Shown piece by piece: positions 13,919-22,734 of a DNA stretch of 32,356 nt. The position numbers and the translations under genes were made by a program. Position 1 is the first letter of the stretch, and each line of letters begins with the position of its first letter. The notes under the pieces are model-generated. The model did no database searches and had not been told where the DNA came from. It saw nothing but the letters and a program-made list of their open reading frames with translations. Source of the DNA: Streptomyces glomeratus (lineage in GTDB: Bacteria > Actinomycetota > Actinomycetes > Streptomycetales > Streptomycetaceae); assembly GCF_021462825.1 (NCBI RefSeq), contig NZ_JAKEEB010000050.1, positions 1 through 32,356 of the forward strand, read 5' to 3'.

Positions 13919-14852
13919 TCACGGTCTGACGGCTGATGCGTCGAGGTAGATGATGCGCTCTGCCGGTTCGTCGTCACGTTGATCGAAGCGTTTCGGTATG
14001 CCAGCAGGGAGGGCCGGAGCCAGCGCGTGGAACACCGCTGCGTACGCGTCGGGGCCGTAGTCCCGGTAGTTCTTCGTCGCCTGTAGCCACAACGCGCCCG
14101 ATGGCAGGCGGACGACCTCATGGAACGCGCCGGTGGCGCGCAGGGCACCTGCACCGCCGAGGGGTCCGGCCAGTTCCTTTGGGCAGATCGTCCACCACTC
14201 GTATCCACGCAGCGCCTGACGGCTCATCGGGATTGTCTCGTAGGGGAACTTCCATGGAGGACCCAGCGTGCGTTCGAGACCCGTTTTGCCCAGCCCGTCG
14301 TCGTAGGTGATATTCGCGAAGGACGGGTCCATACCTTCACTGATGCCACGCAGAAAGCGGAGCACTACCTCCTGCTGTGGGGGGGTCGAGCAAGTCTCCC
14401 TCGGGAATTCTGCAGGACAGTACCGCCCAATCGATCGCCTCCGGCCAATCCCGGGCCTCGGGGCGGTCGACCGTAATTCGCAGAGGGCTTCTACCTGGGT
14501 AGCCGCGTTCGTCGAGGACCGAGAGCCCGATCGTCGCGGTGCGTGGGGGATCGGCCAACTGGCGCAGGAACCACGACATGCTTCGCGCCGAGATCACGCG
14601 GCTGGAACTGCGCAGCTGCCGCCCGTCGTGGCGGGCGATCGAGACGAAGCCCCAGGCAGTGTGCGGGGGTCCGCATGGCATGCTGCGCCGAATTGCTTCC
14701 GCAGGCAGCTTCGGTCCCTCCTCCAGTGCCTGTCGATGGCTGCCTGCCAGGGTGGCAAAGCCCCCATCCAGCCACGCGCGCGCCATATCCTCGTAGGTCG
14801 TGGGATCGGGCCACTCCACGTTGATCTCGGCAAACAGGTAGTGATCTGTCAT
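13919..14852 (-). pseudogene. Uncharacterised protein of about 310 aa split by a homopolymer frameshift
   Basis: The ATG at 14852 opens MTDHYLFAEINVEWPDPTTY and the frame runs to DLLDPPTAGG near 14379. There, a run of seven C on the coding strand (14379-14385) shifts the frame. With six C, the reading continues LDPPQQEVVLRFLRGISEGM then EWWTICPKELAGPLGG, FHEVVRLPSGALWLQATKNY and FDQRDDEPAERIIYLDASAV. The rejoined product has alternating strands and helices, no signal peptide and no catalytic motif I can name. It looks like a cytosolic immunity- or SMI1/SUFU-like protein in tone only; family not recognised. The start overlaps the end of the ISAs1 transposase frame. The run makes an assembly error quite possible. 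Confidence 0.65.
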
Positions 14853-16115
14853 GCAGGCATCCCATCAGACACCACCGACATTGGGGGGGGCATAGCCATG
14901 GCGGCAGGTTGCGGCGTGCCCGCGTGACGCCCGTTTTGCCATCTCATGAGGCCGAGGGTCGCGAGCGGGCGGCGTGGATCGCGGGCGTTGTGGCGCAGGT
15001 CGGCTGCGATGTTGGTGGTCCCGGCCAGTTTCAGGGCGCCGATGGCGAGGTTGCGCCAGGTGGCCATCGCGCGGGGTGCGTTGCCGGTCCGTAGCTGGGA
15101 AGCGTCCTCGGCGAAGGTGGTGTCGCGGACGTGGTGCAGGGTCTCGACCCGCCAGTGGCCGCGGATCAATCGGGCGAGTTGGGCGGGGTCGGCCTGTTCA
15201 GCGGTAAGGCCGGTGACCGCGTACACCGTCTTGACGGTGGTGGTGCCGGTCTTGCGGTCGGTGCGGCGCCGCCTGACCTGGATGGCCTGGCGGGCTGCGG
15301 GGAAGAGCAGATCGTTGACCGTGGCGACCTTGATCCGTCGGATCTCCGCACGGCCATGGCCCACTCCCTTGACGCGGCCTTGCAGCGGGATGTCCTTCCA
15401 GGGCAGGGACTTGAGCTGCTTGTGCAACTTCTTCGTGTTGCCTTTCACGATCATGATGTAGTGGGCCCGCCGCCTCAGTAGGTAGGCGGCGTGCTCGCGC
15501 TGGGTGTGCAGCGCGTCGGCGGTGACGACCACGCCGGCCAGGTCGGCGATCGCATCCAACAGGGGCTCGAAGCGGGTGATCTCGTTCGTCTTCTCGCCGA
15601 CATCCAGTTGCGCCAGGACCAAGCTGGTGGTGTGTTCCAGTGCGGCGAGCAGGTGGATCTTCCGGCCCTGGGCCTTGGCCGCGCCCCGCAAGCTCTTGCC
15701 ATCCACGGCCAGGCCCCGAAGTCCGGCACTCGGGGTTGTCTCAGGGCGGCGGTCGGCCAGCCAGCGGCCGACCGCCCGGTCCAACGCATCGCCGTCAACG
15801 CGGGCAAGCAGCCGACGTACCGCGGACTCCGAGGGCACAAGGCGGCGCGGCAGCAGTGGATCGGGGCGAACCCGAGGTGTTCCAGCACGTGGGCCGGCGC
15901 GTCGGCGATCCATTCGCCGACCGCCAGCAACGACGTCGCGCCAGCCAGTACCGCGCACGCGGTCAGCGCGAGCACCAGGGCCAAGGCGTGGCGCACGCCG
16001 CGCGGATCTCGGCCTGCCGCTCCAGCAGGCCCAAAACCTCCTCGGGTACAAGCTGGGGGTGCTCGCGTAGCTGGTCAAGGACAGGCAGGATCGGCGATGA
16101 TTCGTCGGCAGTCAC
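14849..16115 (-). pseudogene. ISAs1-family transposase with two N-terminal frameshifts
   Basis: From GTG 16115 the protein starts ADESSPILPVLDQLREHPQL then VPEEVLGLLERQAEIR. Near 15998-16005 bases are missing, and the sequence goes on in another frame as RHALALVLALTACAVLAGAT and WIADAPAHVLEHLGFAP. A second slip in the GGGG run near 15861-15866 leads to the long frame PLLPRRLVPSESAVRRLLAR down to the stop at 14849. The catalytic core is intact: Asp in LAVDGKSLRGA, Asp in VVTADALHTQ, and Glu in IRGHWRVETLHHVRD, the ISAs1 signature. Full-length enzymes are ~380 residues, so both lesions fall in the N-terminal domain. Confidence 0.85.
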
Positions 16116-16250
16116 GGTCTTCCACTGGGATAACGGGGCGTAGAGAACTCCATGATCTTCTAAACCCGTGCCTGTCAGGTTTGCGGAGCCGGCTCAGCAG
16201 CCAGGGCAGCACGAACCGGACACCGTCCGACTACGCCGAAGCCCTGCCGT

Positions 16251-19200
16251 TTAGCAGGAAGCGCGATAGGAAATATGACGCACATAAGTCCGCCAATCGG
16301 CGGGTGGTAGGCCCTCACCTACTCTCCCACACACTTCGGTGGCGATCCGACTGGTGTCGAGCGTGTATCGAAGCAGTGGCATGTGCGTGGCCGAGGCATA
16401 CAGAGTGTGGTCATCTCCGCTGAATGATAGTGCCAGAACTGCGCCGCCCGGATCGGATAACGCTACTCCGAGCCGCTGCCGGGAGGCCACGTCCCATAGG
16501 TATATCGATCCGTCTTTTGTGCCGATGGCCAAGGTCGCGCCGTCATGAGAGATGGCCATGGTCATGTGGTCGTCTGTCCTGGCGTCGTCCGTCAACGGCG
16601 TGTCAGCGGAGTCTACGGGGAGTTCGCCCAGCCGCCGCCGGGCGCGGCTGTCCCACAGGCCCACCCATCCGGAGCCGTCGCCCGCTGCCGCGAGGTAGCT
16701 GCCGTCGTGACTGAAAGCCACATCGGTGGGCTCATATTGAGCAAGTGGGGTATGCCATATCTTGTGAGAGTGCAGGTCGGCCAATTCACCTTCGTTTGTT
16801 ATGAGAAGGCGGTCGTCGTCTCGCAGGGCAAGGGAATCGCCTCCGACATCGATGGGTCGGCCGAGTCTGGTATGCCGGAGTACATCCCATATCTCCGTCT
16901 CCCCGGACAGCAAGATCATCAGGCGTCGACCGTCGTGGCTTAGCGCCAATGCGTCTACGCTGGCGCCCTCATACTCAGGCGGCAACCGCAATGTCGTCCC
17001 TCCGTCCGGATGGCGGCGGTCCACGATGATGACTGTTGGCGCGGTGTCCTCCGCCTCGTTCGACGCGGTGTAGGCAAATGTCCGGTTGTCGGCAGAGAAG
17101 GCCATGCGATCGGAGCACCAGATTCCTTCAGGGCAAGGCGCTGTGGGCAGATGGTCGGTGAGCGTCCTGCCGCTGTGTACGTCCAGTAGGCGAAGACGGT
17201 TGCGGGGCATTGACTGCCGTGACGTGGCGAGCAGTTGCCCGTCCGGGCTGAAGACCGCGCTGATTATGCCCTCCTTCTCCCAGGACTGGTCGAGGGCGTG
17301 GCCCAGCGAGACGGATTGCACTACCGGCGAAGCTCCTTTTCCGGTGTACCGGAGTATTCGAGCGTTGAGGTCGATCCGAATATCCGCTTGTATCTGGTTG
17401 ATCAACGGCACCGTGAATACGGGGTCATCGGGAGTGTCCAGCCGCCACAGCAAGATATTGCTGCCATCGCCTGCCGCCAGGAATTTCCCATCCTGACTGA
17501 AATTCGGCCAACTGAGATGTGGATGTGTGATGGTAGACAGTTCACGACCCGAAGCAGGGTCCCAGATGTGCACCTTTGTAGATGTGACAACGACGAGTTT
17601 ATGGCTATGAGGTGTGAATGCGATCTTGTCGGAGTCGCAGGATTTGCCGTGGATTTCCTTCTCCCAGGGACCATGCAGGAGACGATTTCCCGCGATCTCT
17701 CGCACGGTCAGATATCCGTCGAAGGGGCACAGCGCAGCGAACTGGGAGTCTGGACTGATCTCTGTGTCCACACTCTTTGTGTCCCGGCGCTCCAAGAGCA
17801 GTCGTCGGCGCCGCACGTCCCAAAACCGTTTCACGGTGACCGGTTCCGACCTGTTGAAGATACCCAGGACGTGCCCGTGGGGATAAAATAAGCCCCAACT
17901 TCCTGAGCCGGGGAGCCGGTCAATCCTCCGTCCCCTGACCATGTCCCATATTTCGGTGTCGTGGTCCCCGCCGACGGCTATCGTCCGCGCATCGCGAGCA
18001 ATCGCGAACCAGCGCGGCGACAGGGCCTCGAGCGAAAAGGAGGAAAGCCTGCGATGGGTCGGCACGTCCCATCGCTCGGCTCGTCCTCCTACGACCGAGG
18101 CGGCGAACCTTCCGTCGTCGCTGAGTACCACGTCGGTATCTGGCGCGGTCTGCGACACCCGGAACGTGTCCTGACCCTTCTGCGCCACGGAGCCCAGCAG
18201 CGCGGACCGCGTCTCCGGCAACTCGGCGATCTTCCAGGCCGCAAGGCTGAGTCGCATCGCCGTGGCAGGATCTGAGGAGCGCATGCTCTCCGCTACAGCT
18301 GCAAGCCTGCGAGCCTCCGCCTGCACACGTTGGCGATCGGCCGCCTGGTTCTGCTGCCAGGCGAGTAGCCCTGCCATGAGGGCCATCGTGACGATGCACG
18401 ACAGACTCACGACGAAGACACGCAAACGCCGGGCAGAACGCGCTGCCTCCTGCCGCTCCTGGTCCCGCGCCGCGAGGCCCGAGGACAAGAACTCCTCCTC
18501 CAGCGCCGTGAGGTGAGCGCCTATCCGCGAAGTCGCAAGGGCCTCCTCGACTGAAGCCAGCCGGACACCCCGGTACAGGGCGCCTGCATCCCGTCCTAGG
18601 TCGTCCCATGCTCGAGCGTCCTGACCCAGCCTGCGGTGTAGGGCCAGCTGCTGACGGTCCTCATCGATCCACTCTTTCAAACGCGGCCACGCTGTGATGA
18701 GGGCTTCGTGCGCGAGCTCGACGATCTCCTCGTCAAGAGTGATCAGGCGTGAGCGTGCCAGCCGTTCCAGGACGGCGGCGACATCCGTGGTGTCGCCGAA
18801 GTCGAACTCGCCGCGGTGGGCGGGACGACGGGTGTCAGGAGTCGCCTCGCCGGGGGCAACCAGGCGCAGCAAGATGGGACAGACAAGAGCGGCCTGGGCG
18901 GGAGTGAGCGAACCGTAGACGTCTTCCGCGGTACGGGCGATGGCTCCGTGGAGACCGCCGACCGCTTCGTAGGCTGCCTCAGTGAGCGCGCGGCCTTTGC
19001 GGAAGTGCCAGGTTTCGCGCAACGCGTGGGACATCAGCGGTAGCGCACCGGGTTCGCCCTCGACCTCGTCAAGGATGCGCGTGGTCAGAGCACGTTCCAC
19101 GATCATCCCCGTGGTCTGGGCGGGTTTGATGATGGTCTCGCGTAACTCCTCGCTGCTCATCGCGCCGACCAGCAGGGTGCCGTCCTGGAGCACAGCGGTC

Positions 19201-19967
19201 AGGGCGGGATGCTCGGCGCAGCGGCCGAGGAAGTCAGCGCGTACGGAGATGACCACACGCAGATGGCTTTCGGGATCGGTAGCGGCCAGGAGGTGGTCGA
19301 TGAACTGGTCCCGCTCGTCCGGAGCTTGGCAGAGGGTGTAGAGCTCTTCGAACTGGTCCACGATCAGCCATGTGTCTCCCTCCCTCTCGGCCGGCACCAT
19401 GCGCTGAGCGTGAGTGCTCAGCGGGTGCTCGCCAGGCGTGAGGACCCGAAGGGCAGATGGTCTGGACTCTGTCGTGTTGGGGTCGCGCAGGCGGGGGATG
19501 AGACCGGCCCGCAGCAGAGAGGACTTGCCGCTGCCCGACGGCCCGAACACTGCGGTGAACCGGCGGGAGCGGGTCAGCTCGAGCAGGCGGTCAGTGAGCT
19601 CGTCACGGCCGAAGAACAAGTCGGCGTCGCCGGGTTCGAAACGGGCAAGCCCCCGGTACGGAGGCTCGGCATCCGCATCCTCGGCCCGGGGTTCCGCCGC
19701 TACTTCAGCCGCCGTTTGCCGCCAACGCCCCTCCCACTCCTCCGGATCACCGCCGCACGCTCTTACGTAGGCCAGCACGACGGGCAGGGTCGGCAGCCGC
19801 TCACCACCAGCAGCCTGCGACAGCGTGCTCGCCCCCTGCCCCCCATGCTGCGCCATCACCCGATACGTCGGACCCCCTGCCTCAGCACGGAGCTTGCGGA
19901 GCTCGGCAGCAAACCGCGCCGTCGGCCCCGCACTCGGATCCAACGGGCTTTCCCGACGCCCCGCCAT
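16251..19967 (-). CDS. Membrane-anchored nSTAND ATPase with WD40 repeats (1238 aa)
   Basis: ATG at 19967 has GGGAG close upstream. Order: XRE-like HTH (~15-70), AAA/nSTAND1 module beginning YRGLARFEPGDADLFFGRD (104-122), Walker A FGPSGSGKSS (141-150), Walker B LIVDQFEELY (201-210), then winged-helix-like ELAHEALITAWPRLKEWID (417-435). One transmembrane helix (FVVSLSCIVTMALMAGLLAW, 518-537) follows. The last ~640 residues are WD40-type beta-propeller blades with repeated VAFSHDGSYLAAAGDGSG-like units. Such proteins are large signalling hubs in Streptomyces; some STAND ATPases act in phage defence by oligomerising on ligand binding. No effector nuclease domain is visible. Divergent from a secreted protease. 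Confidence 0.93.
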   Translation of the reverse strand: MAGRRESPLDPSAGPTARFAAELRKLRAEAGGPTYRVMAQHGGQGASTLSQAAGGERLPTLPVVLAYVRACGGDPEEWEGRWRQTAAEVAAEPRAEDADAEPPYRGLARFEPGDADLFFGRDELTDRLLELTRSRRFTAVFGPSGSGKSSLLRAGLIPRLRDPNTTESRPSALRVLTPGEHPLSTHAQRMVPAEREGDTWLIVDQFEELYTLCQAPDERDQFIDHLLAATDPESHLRVVISVRADFLGRCAEHPALTAVLQDGTLLVGAMSSEELRETIIKPAQTTGMIVERALTTRILDEVEGEPGALPLMSHALRETWHFRKGRALTEAAYEAVGGLHGAIARTAEDVYGSLTPAQAALVCPILLRLVAPGEATPDTRRPAHRGEFDFGDTTDVAAVLERLARSRLITLDEEIVELAHEALITAWPRLKEWIDEDRQQLALHRRLGQDARAWDDLGRDAGALYRGVRLASVEEALATSRIGAHLTALEEEFLSSGLAARDQERQEAARSARRLRVFVVSLSCIVTMALMAGLLAWQQNQAADRQRVQAEARRLAAVAESMRSSDPATAMRLSLAAWKIAELPETRSALLGSVAQKGQDTFRVSQTAPDTDVVLSDDGRFAASVVGGRAERWDVPTHRRLSSFSLEALSPRWFAIARDARTIAVGGDHDTEIWDMVRGRRIDRLPGSGSWGLFYPHGHVLGIFNRSEPVTVKRFWDVRRRRLLLERRDTKSVDTEISPDSQFAALCPFDGYLTVREIAGNRLLHGPWEKEIHGKSCDSDKIAFTPHSHKLVVVTSTKVHIWDPASGRELSTITHPHLSWPNFSQDGKFLAAGDGSNILLWRLDTPDDPVFTVPLINQIQADIRIDLNARILRYTGKGASPVVQSVSLGHALDQSWEKEGIISAVFSPDGQLLATSRQSMPRNRLRLLDVHSGRTLTDHLPTAPCPEGIWCSDRMAFSADNRTFAYTASNEAEDTAPTVIIVDRRHPDGGTTLRLPPEYEGASVDALALSHDGRRLMILLSGETEIWDVLRHTRLGRPIDVGGDSLALRDDDRLLITNEGELADLHSHKIWHTPLAQYEPTDVAFSHDGSYLAAAGDGSGWVGLWDSRARRRLGELPVDSADTPLTDDARTDDHMTMAISHDGATLAIGTKDGSIYLWDVASRQRLGVALSDPGGAVLALSFSGDDHTLYASATHMPLLRYTLDTSRIATEVCGRVGEGLPPADWRTYVRHISYRASC

Positions 19968-20295
19968 AACGACTCCCTTCCCCGGCCCGCTTCCCCCGTG
20001 GACGCGGCGTTCTGACGCGAGAAGGTAGGCACGCCTGGGACAGGAGGGCAAGCAAGAGGCGCGTTCTTCGGTCACTGTCCTGAGCTGTTCCCCTGACCTG
20101 CGGTGCGTTCATTGATCAGGGTGGCGAATCCGGCTGCCCATTCAATCCCCACGCAGCTGAACTCGATGGTGCAAGGCAGTGGAGGTGATCGGGGTGCACC
20201 AGTCGCTTGATCGCCTCCAGATCATCCACATTTCCCTCGCCGGACCTGATGCTCGTACGCACTCGTGTCCGGCTGATCTTCCAACGGAGGCAAGC
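19968..20295. promoter_or_regulatory. Divergent intergenic region with a long hairpin
   Basis: This 328-bp gap must hold the promoters of the nSTAND gene (left) and the protease gene (right). GGAGGTGATC (20181-20190) and GATCGCCTCC (20209-20218) can pair over 10 bp, including one G-U in RNA, around an 18-nt loop. GGTGCA and TGCACC form a second, overlapping dyad at about 20168-20200. These may be operators or leader structure. No gene is seen. Confidence 0.4.
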
Positions 20296-21201
20296 ATGGT
20301 GTCCCTGCGCTCCCGTGGCGTACTACTCGCCGCCACCGCGCTCCTGGGCGGAGGCAGCTTGATCGCCGCCGTCCCGGCGACCGCCGTCACCCACACCGTC
20401 CCGGCCGCGGCACTGAGCGGTCATGTCAGTGAGGCTCAGGCCACTGCAGCCGAGCGGTACTGGACGCCCCAGCGCATGAGGGAAGCGGACGCCGCGAGCG
20501 GGCACGCCGCCTCGGACGTGGCGCCCCAGTCGGTAGGCCACCCCAAGCGTGTCGGCAAGATCTTCTACCACTTCGGAGGCAAGGACCTGAGCTGCACCGG
20601 GACGGTCGTGACGAGCGGTAGCCGCGACTCGATCCTCACTGCAGGCCACTGCCTGGTCTGGCACGGCCTGAAGGTCGGCAACGACATGTCGGTTTTCGTA
20701 CCGGCGTACTACCACGGGCAGGCGCCCTACGGTAAGTGGGGCATCAAGGGCTGGGCCGTCCCGGAGCCCTGGGCGATGCACCAGAACCCCAGCTACGACT
20801 ACGGGGTCATCCACGTCAAGAGCCACCACCACGTCCGCATCCAGTCGGTCACAGGGGCCAACCCGTACTGGTCGCACGCCGGTTGGAGCGGACGCGCGAC
20901 GCTGGTCGGCTACCCCAGCAAGTACAACTACTCCACCATCTGCGGCCCCACACCCCTCTCCAAAAAGGTCATCAACGGACACAAGCCCGAATACCAGTTC
21001 CAGTGCCGCGGCTTCACTAACGGCGTGAGTGGATCCCCCGTCCTGATCGGGCCGGGCAACACGCTCGCCGGTGAGGGCACGGTCATCGGGGTGCTCGGCG
21101 GGCTTCGGGAAGGCGGCGATCCCAAGAAGGACGGGCTCACCTCCTATGCCAACCGCCTCGACGGCGACTTCGACCGCTTCTGGACCTCCCACACCCGCTG
21201 A
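20296..21201 (+). CDS. Secreted trypsin-like serine protease (301 aa)
   Basis: ATG 20296 follows a GGAGG ribosome-binding site. The N-terminus, MVSLRSRGVLLAATALLGGG followed by SLIAAVPATA, is a Sec signal peptide with likely cleavage near residue 30. A ~50-residue propeptide-like stretch follows. The catalytic domain shows SCTGTVVTSG and LTAGHC (His118), NPSYDYGVI (Asp168) and NGVSGSPVL (Ser245). Its S1 fold is chymotrypsin-like, the glutamyl-endopeptidase/V8-like branch being close. Cys100/Cys119 and Cys216/Cys237 could form disulfides. The protein ends after LDGDFDRFWTSHTR without a cell-wall anchor, so it is probably released. A strong terminator lies downstream. Specificity cannot be assigned with confidence. 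Confidence 0.9.
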   Translation: MVSLRSRGVLLAATALLGGGSLIAAVPATAVTHTVPAAALSGHVSEAQATAAERYWTPQRMREADAASGHAASDVAPQSVGHPKRVGKIFYHFGGKDLSCTGTVVTSGSRDSILTAGHCLVWHGLKVGNDMSVFVPAYYHGQAPYGKWGIKGWAVPEPWAMHQNPSYDYGVIHVKSHHHVRIQSVTGANPYWSHAGWSGRATLVGYPSKYNYSTICGPTPLSKKVINGHKPEYQFQCRGFTNGVSGSPVLIGPGNTLAGEGTVIGVLGGLREGGDPKKDGLTSYANRLDGDFDRFWTSHTR

Positions 21202-21336
21202 GCCAGGTAGCACCACCGGCCCAGGCAGCCGCCAGTCGAGTGCCCCGCCACGCGATGAGGCCGTCGTCGACTCAGGCGCCGACTGTGCGGTGGTCCGTGC
21301 CCACAGAGGGTCAGGCAATTGATCAAGGGCCGGCCA

Positions 21337-21367
21337 GATGGCCCGCCGTTCTCCGGCGGGCCATCTC
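21337..21367 (+). terminator. Hairpin terminator after the protease gene
   Basis: AGATGGCCCGCCG (21337-21349) pairs perfectly with CGGCGGGCCATCT (21355-21367), 13 bp, loop TTCTC, about 135 bp after the protease stop and 80 bp before the next gene. Confidence 0.8.
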
Positions 21368-21446
21368 CTCAAAAGAAGTCAAGGCTCAGCTCCACAGGCG
21401 TCAACCCGGGACTCGCCGCCCCGGTCGCGGCGGAAGGGAATCGAGC

Positions 21447-21923
21447 ATGTACATACGCAAGAGGCTCGCGCTGGCCGTAGCAATCTCGGCCCTTGGCTTC
21501 GGGATGGTGGACGTCGGCCCAGCCCAAGCTGACCATGTGACGCATCGGAACATGGCATCACATCGGCTCTTTGACATGTCTCAAGCTCAGGCTGTGCAGC
21601 CGCTCGCCGTCAAGGGCAAGTGGATGTACAACTACAAGAACCCGCGTGGAACCAAAGAGGTTCAGTCATATGGAAAAGTCCAGATGTGCTTCAACGTGAA
21701 GGGGGACCACCTGTATCAGGGATACACCGTGGAAATCATCCAGGCTGTCGGTGGTATCTTCGCCCACCACAAGACGCTGTGGTCGAAGAATTACTGGGGG
21801 CCGAAGCACAAGACGTGTACCCCGTGGAAGTCGGCGGGCCATGACAAGGTGTGGGGGTATATCAACCCGATAAAATTCCCGCAGTCACACGCAGCTGCCC
21901 AGGTGTGGATCTACAATCCATGA
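21447..21923 (+). CDS. Small secreted protein (158 aa), unknown family
   Basis: ATG at 21447 has GGAAGGGA upstream. A signal peptide, MYIRKRLALAVAISALGFGM then VDVGPAQA, is cut around residue 28. The mature protein (DHVTHRN...) is rich in Lys, Tyr, Trp and His: VKGKWMYNYKNPRGTKEVQS, FAHHKTLWSKNYWGPKHKT. Two cysteines (in QMCFNV and TCTPW) could form a disulfide. Beta-strand spacing and high aromatic content suggest a small extracellular beta-rich domain, possibly binding polysaccharide or protein, but no family is recognised. Codon use is less GC3-biased than its neighbours (AATTACTGG, ATAAAATTC), hinting at recent acquisition. The protease upstream is separated by a terminator, so it is likely independently transcribed. 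Confidence 0.75.
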   Translation: MYIRKRLALAVAISALGFGMVDVGPAQADHVTHRNMASHRLFDMSQAQAVQPLAVKGKWMYNYKNPRGTKEVQSYGKVQMCFNVKGDHLYQGYTVEIIQAVGGIFAHHKTLWSKNYWGPKHKTCTPWKSAGHDKVWGYINPIKFPQSHAAAQVWIYNP

Positions 21924-22734
21924 GGCGCCCAGGGCTCCTCAACGACTCACACCGGATCCAGGAGACAAGTGTCAACCGCCCACACGACGTTGAACGCACC
22001 CGGCCGGCCAGGTGGGTGGCATGGGCGTTACGCCGCCGTTGAGCAGCGCGACTCCCTGCGCCGGTTCCCCGGGGGGATATCTTCTCAATCCCCCCGGGGC
22101 CTGTGACGTGTGCGGCCCCGGCCGCCCCGGCCGCCGTCGGCTGCGGCACCACCCACCCCCTTCTCGCGCCAACGGCCGCTCATCTGGTGGCACTTCGACG
22201 TTGGCGAGTACGGCATCTGCCTACGTCTCCGAGATGGCACCCCAACCGCCCGATCAGCGGGGCCCTGCCGGCGGAGTGGGGACATGTTGTCCCCGCCCGG
22301 CCTCGGCATGGGAGGGGGAATGCCCGGAATGGTATCCCCACTGGGAGGGCTGAACACATAGAGGTGACAGGGAACTGTGCTCCTGCAAGCACTGCACTCT
22401 CCTCTCCGGCTCGCCGGCCATCTCATGGGTCGGGTTCCGAAGGGGGGAACTGTCCTGGACTGGCTTGGGAGGCGAGCCGACCTGGTACTCGACCTGGCTT
22501 CTCCGAACTACTGAGGGTGTCCCGTGATCAGGTGACGGGACGATCAGTGGTTAGGGGAAGGGTCGGTATGGGGCCGGAGAACGGCTGCGTACGGCGCTCG
22601 GGCAGGTTAGTGACGCGGCTGGCTGGGGTGCGTTGAGCCATCAGACGGCGACAAGCTCGCAGCTAGACCGAAGCCCTGGGTCCGTCGGTCTTGCGCATTG
22701 CTGCCTCGAGTCCGCGCTCGGGTGGTGGACGAGC
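21924..22734. other. Gene-free stretch of about 810 bp
   Basis: Besides the terminator at 22067-22099 and a short dyad GGGGACA/TGTCCCC at 22278-22294, nothing convincing is seen. Several open frames exist on both strands but are Arg/Gly/Pro-rich with no ribosome-binding site or family motif. A short plus-strand piece, VLDWLGRRADLVLDLASPNY at about 22449-22511, has a coding look but no start and may be a gene scrap. Confidence 0.5.
22067..22099 (+). terminator. Perfect hairpin terminator
   Basis: CCCCGGGGGGAT (22067-22078) pairs with ATCCCCCCGGGG (22088-22099), 12 bp with a 9-nt loop, about 145 bp after the small secreted protein gene. Confidence 0.75.

Noticed and set aside
19968..20075. Longer start for the nSTAND protein.
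   Set aside because: The added residues are low-complexity and the ATG at 19967 has a ribosome-binding site.
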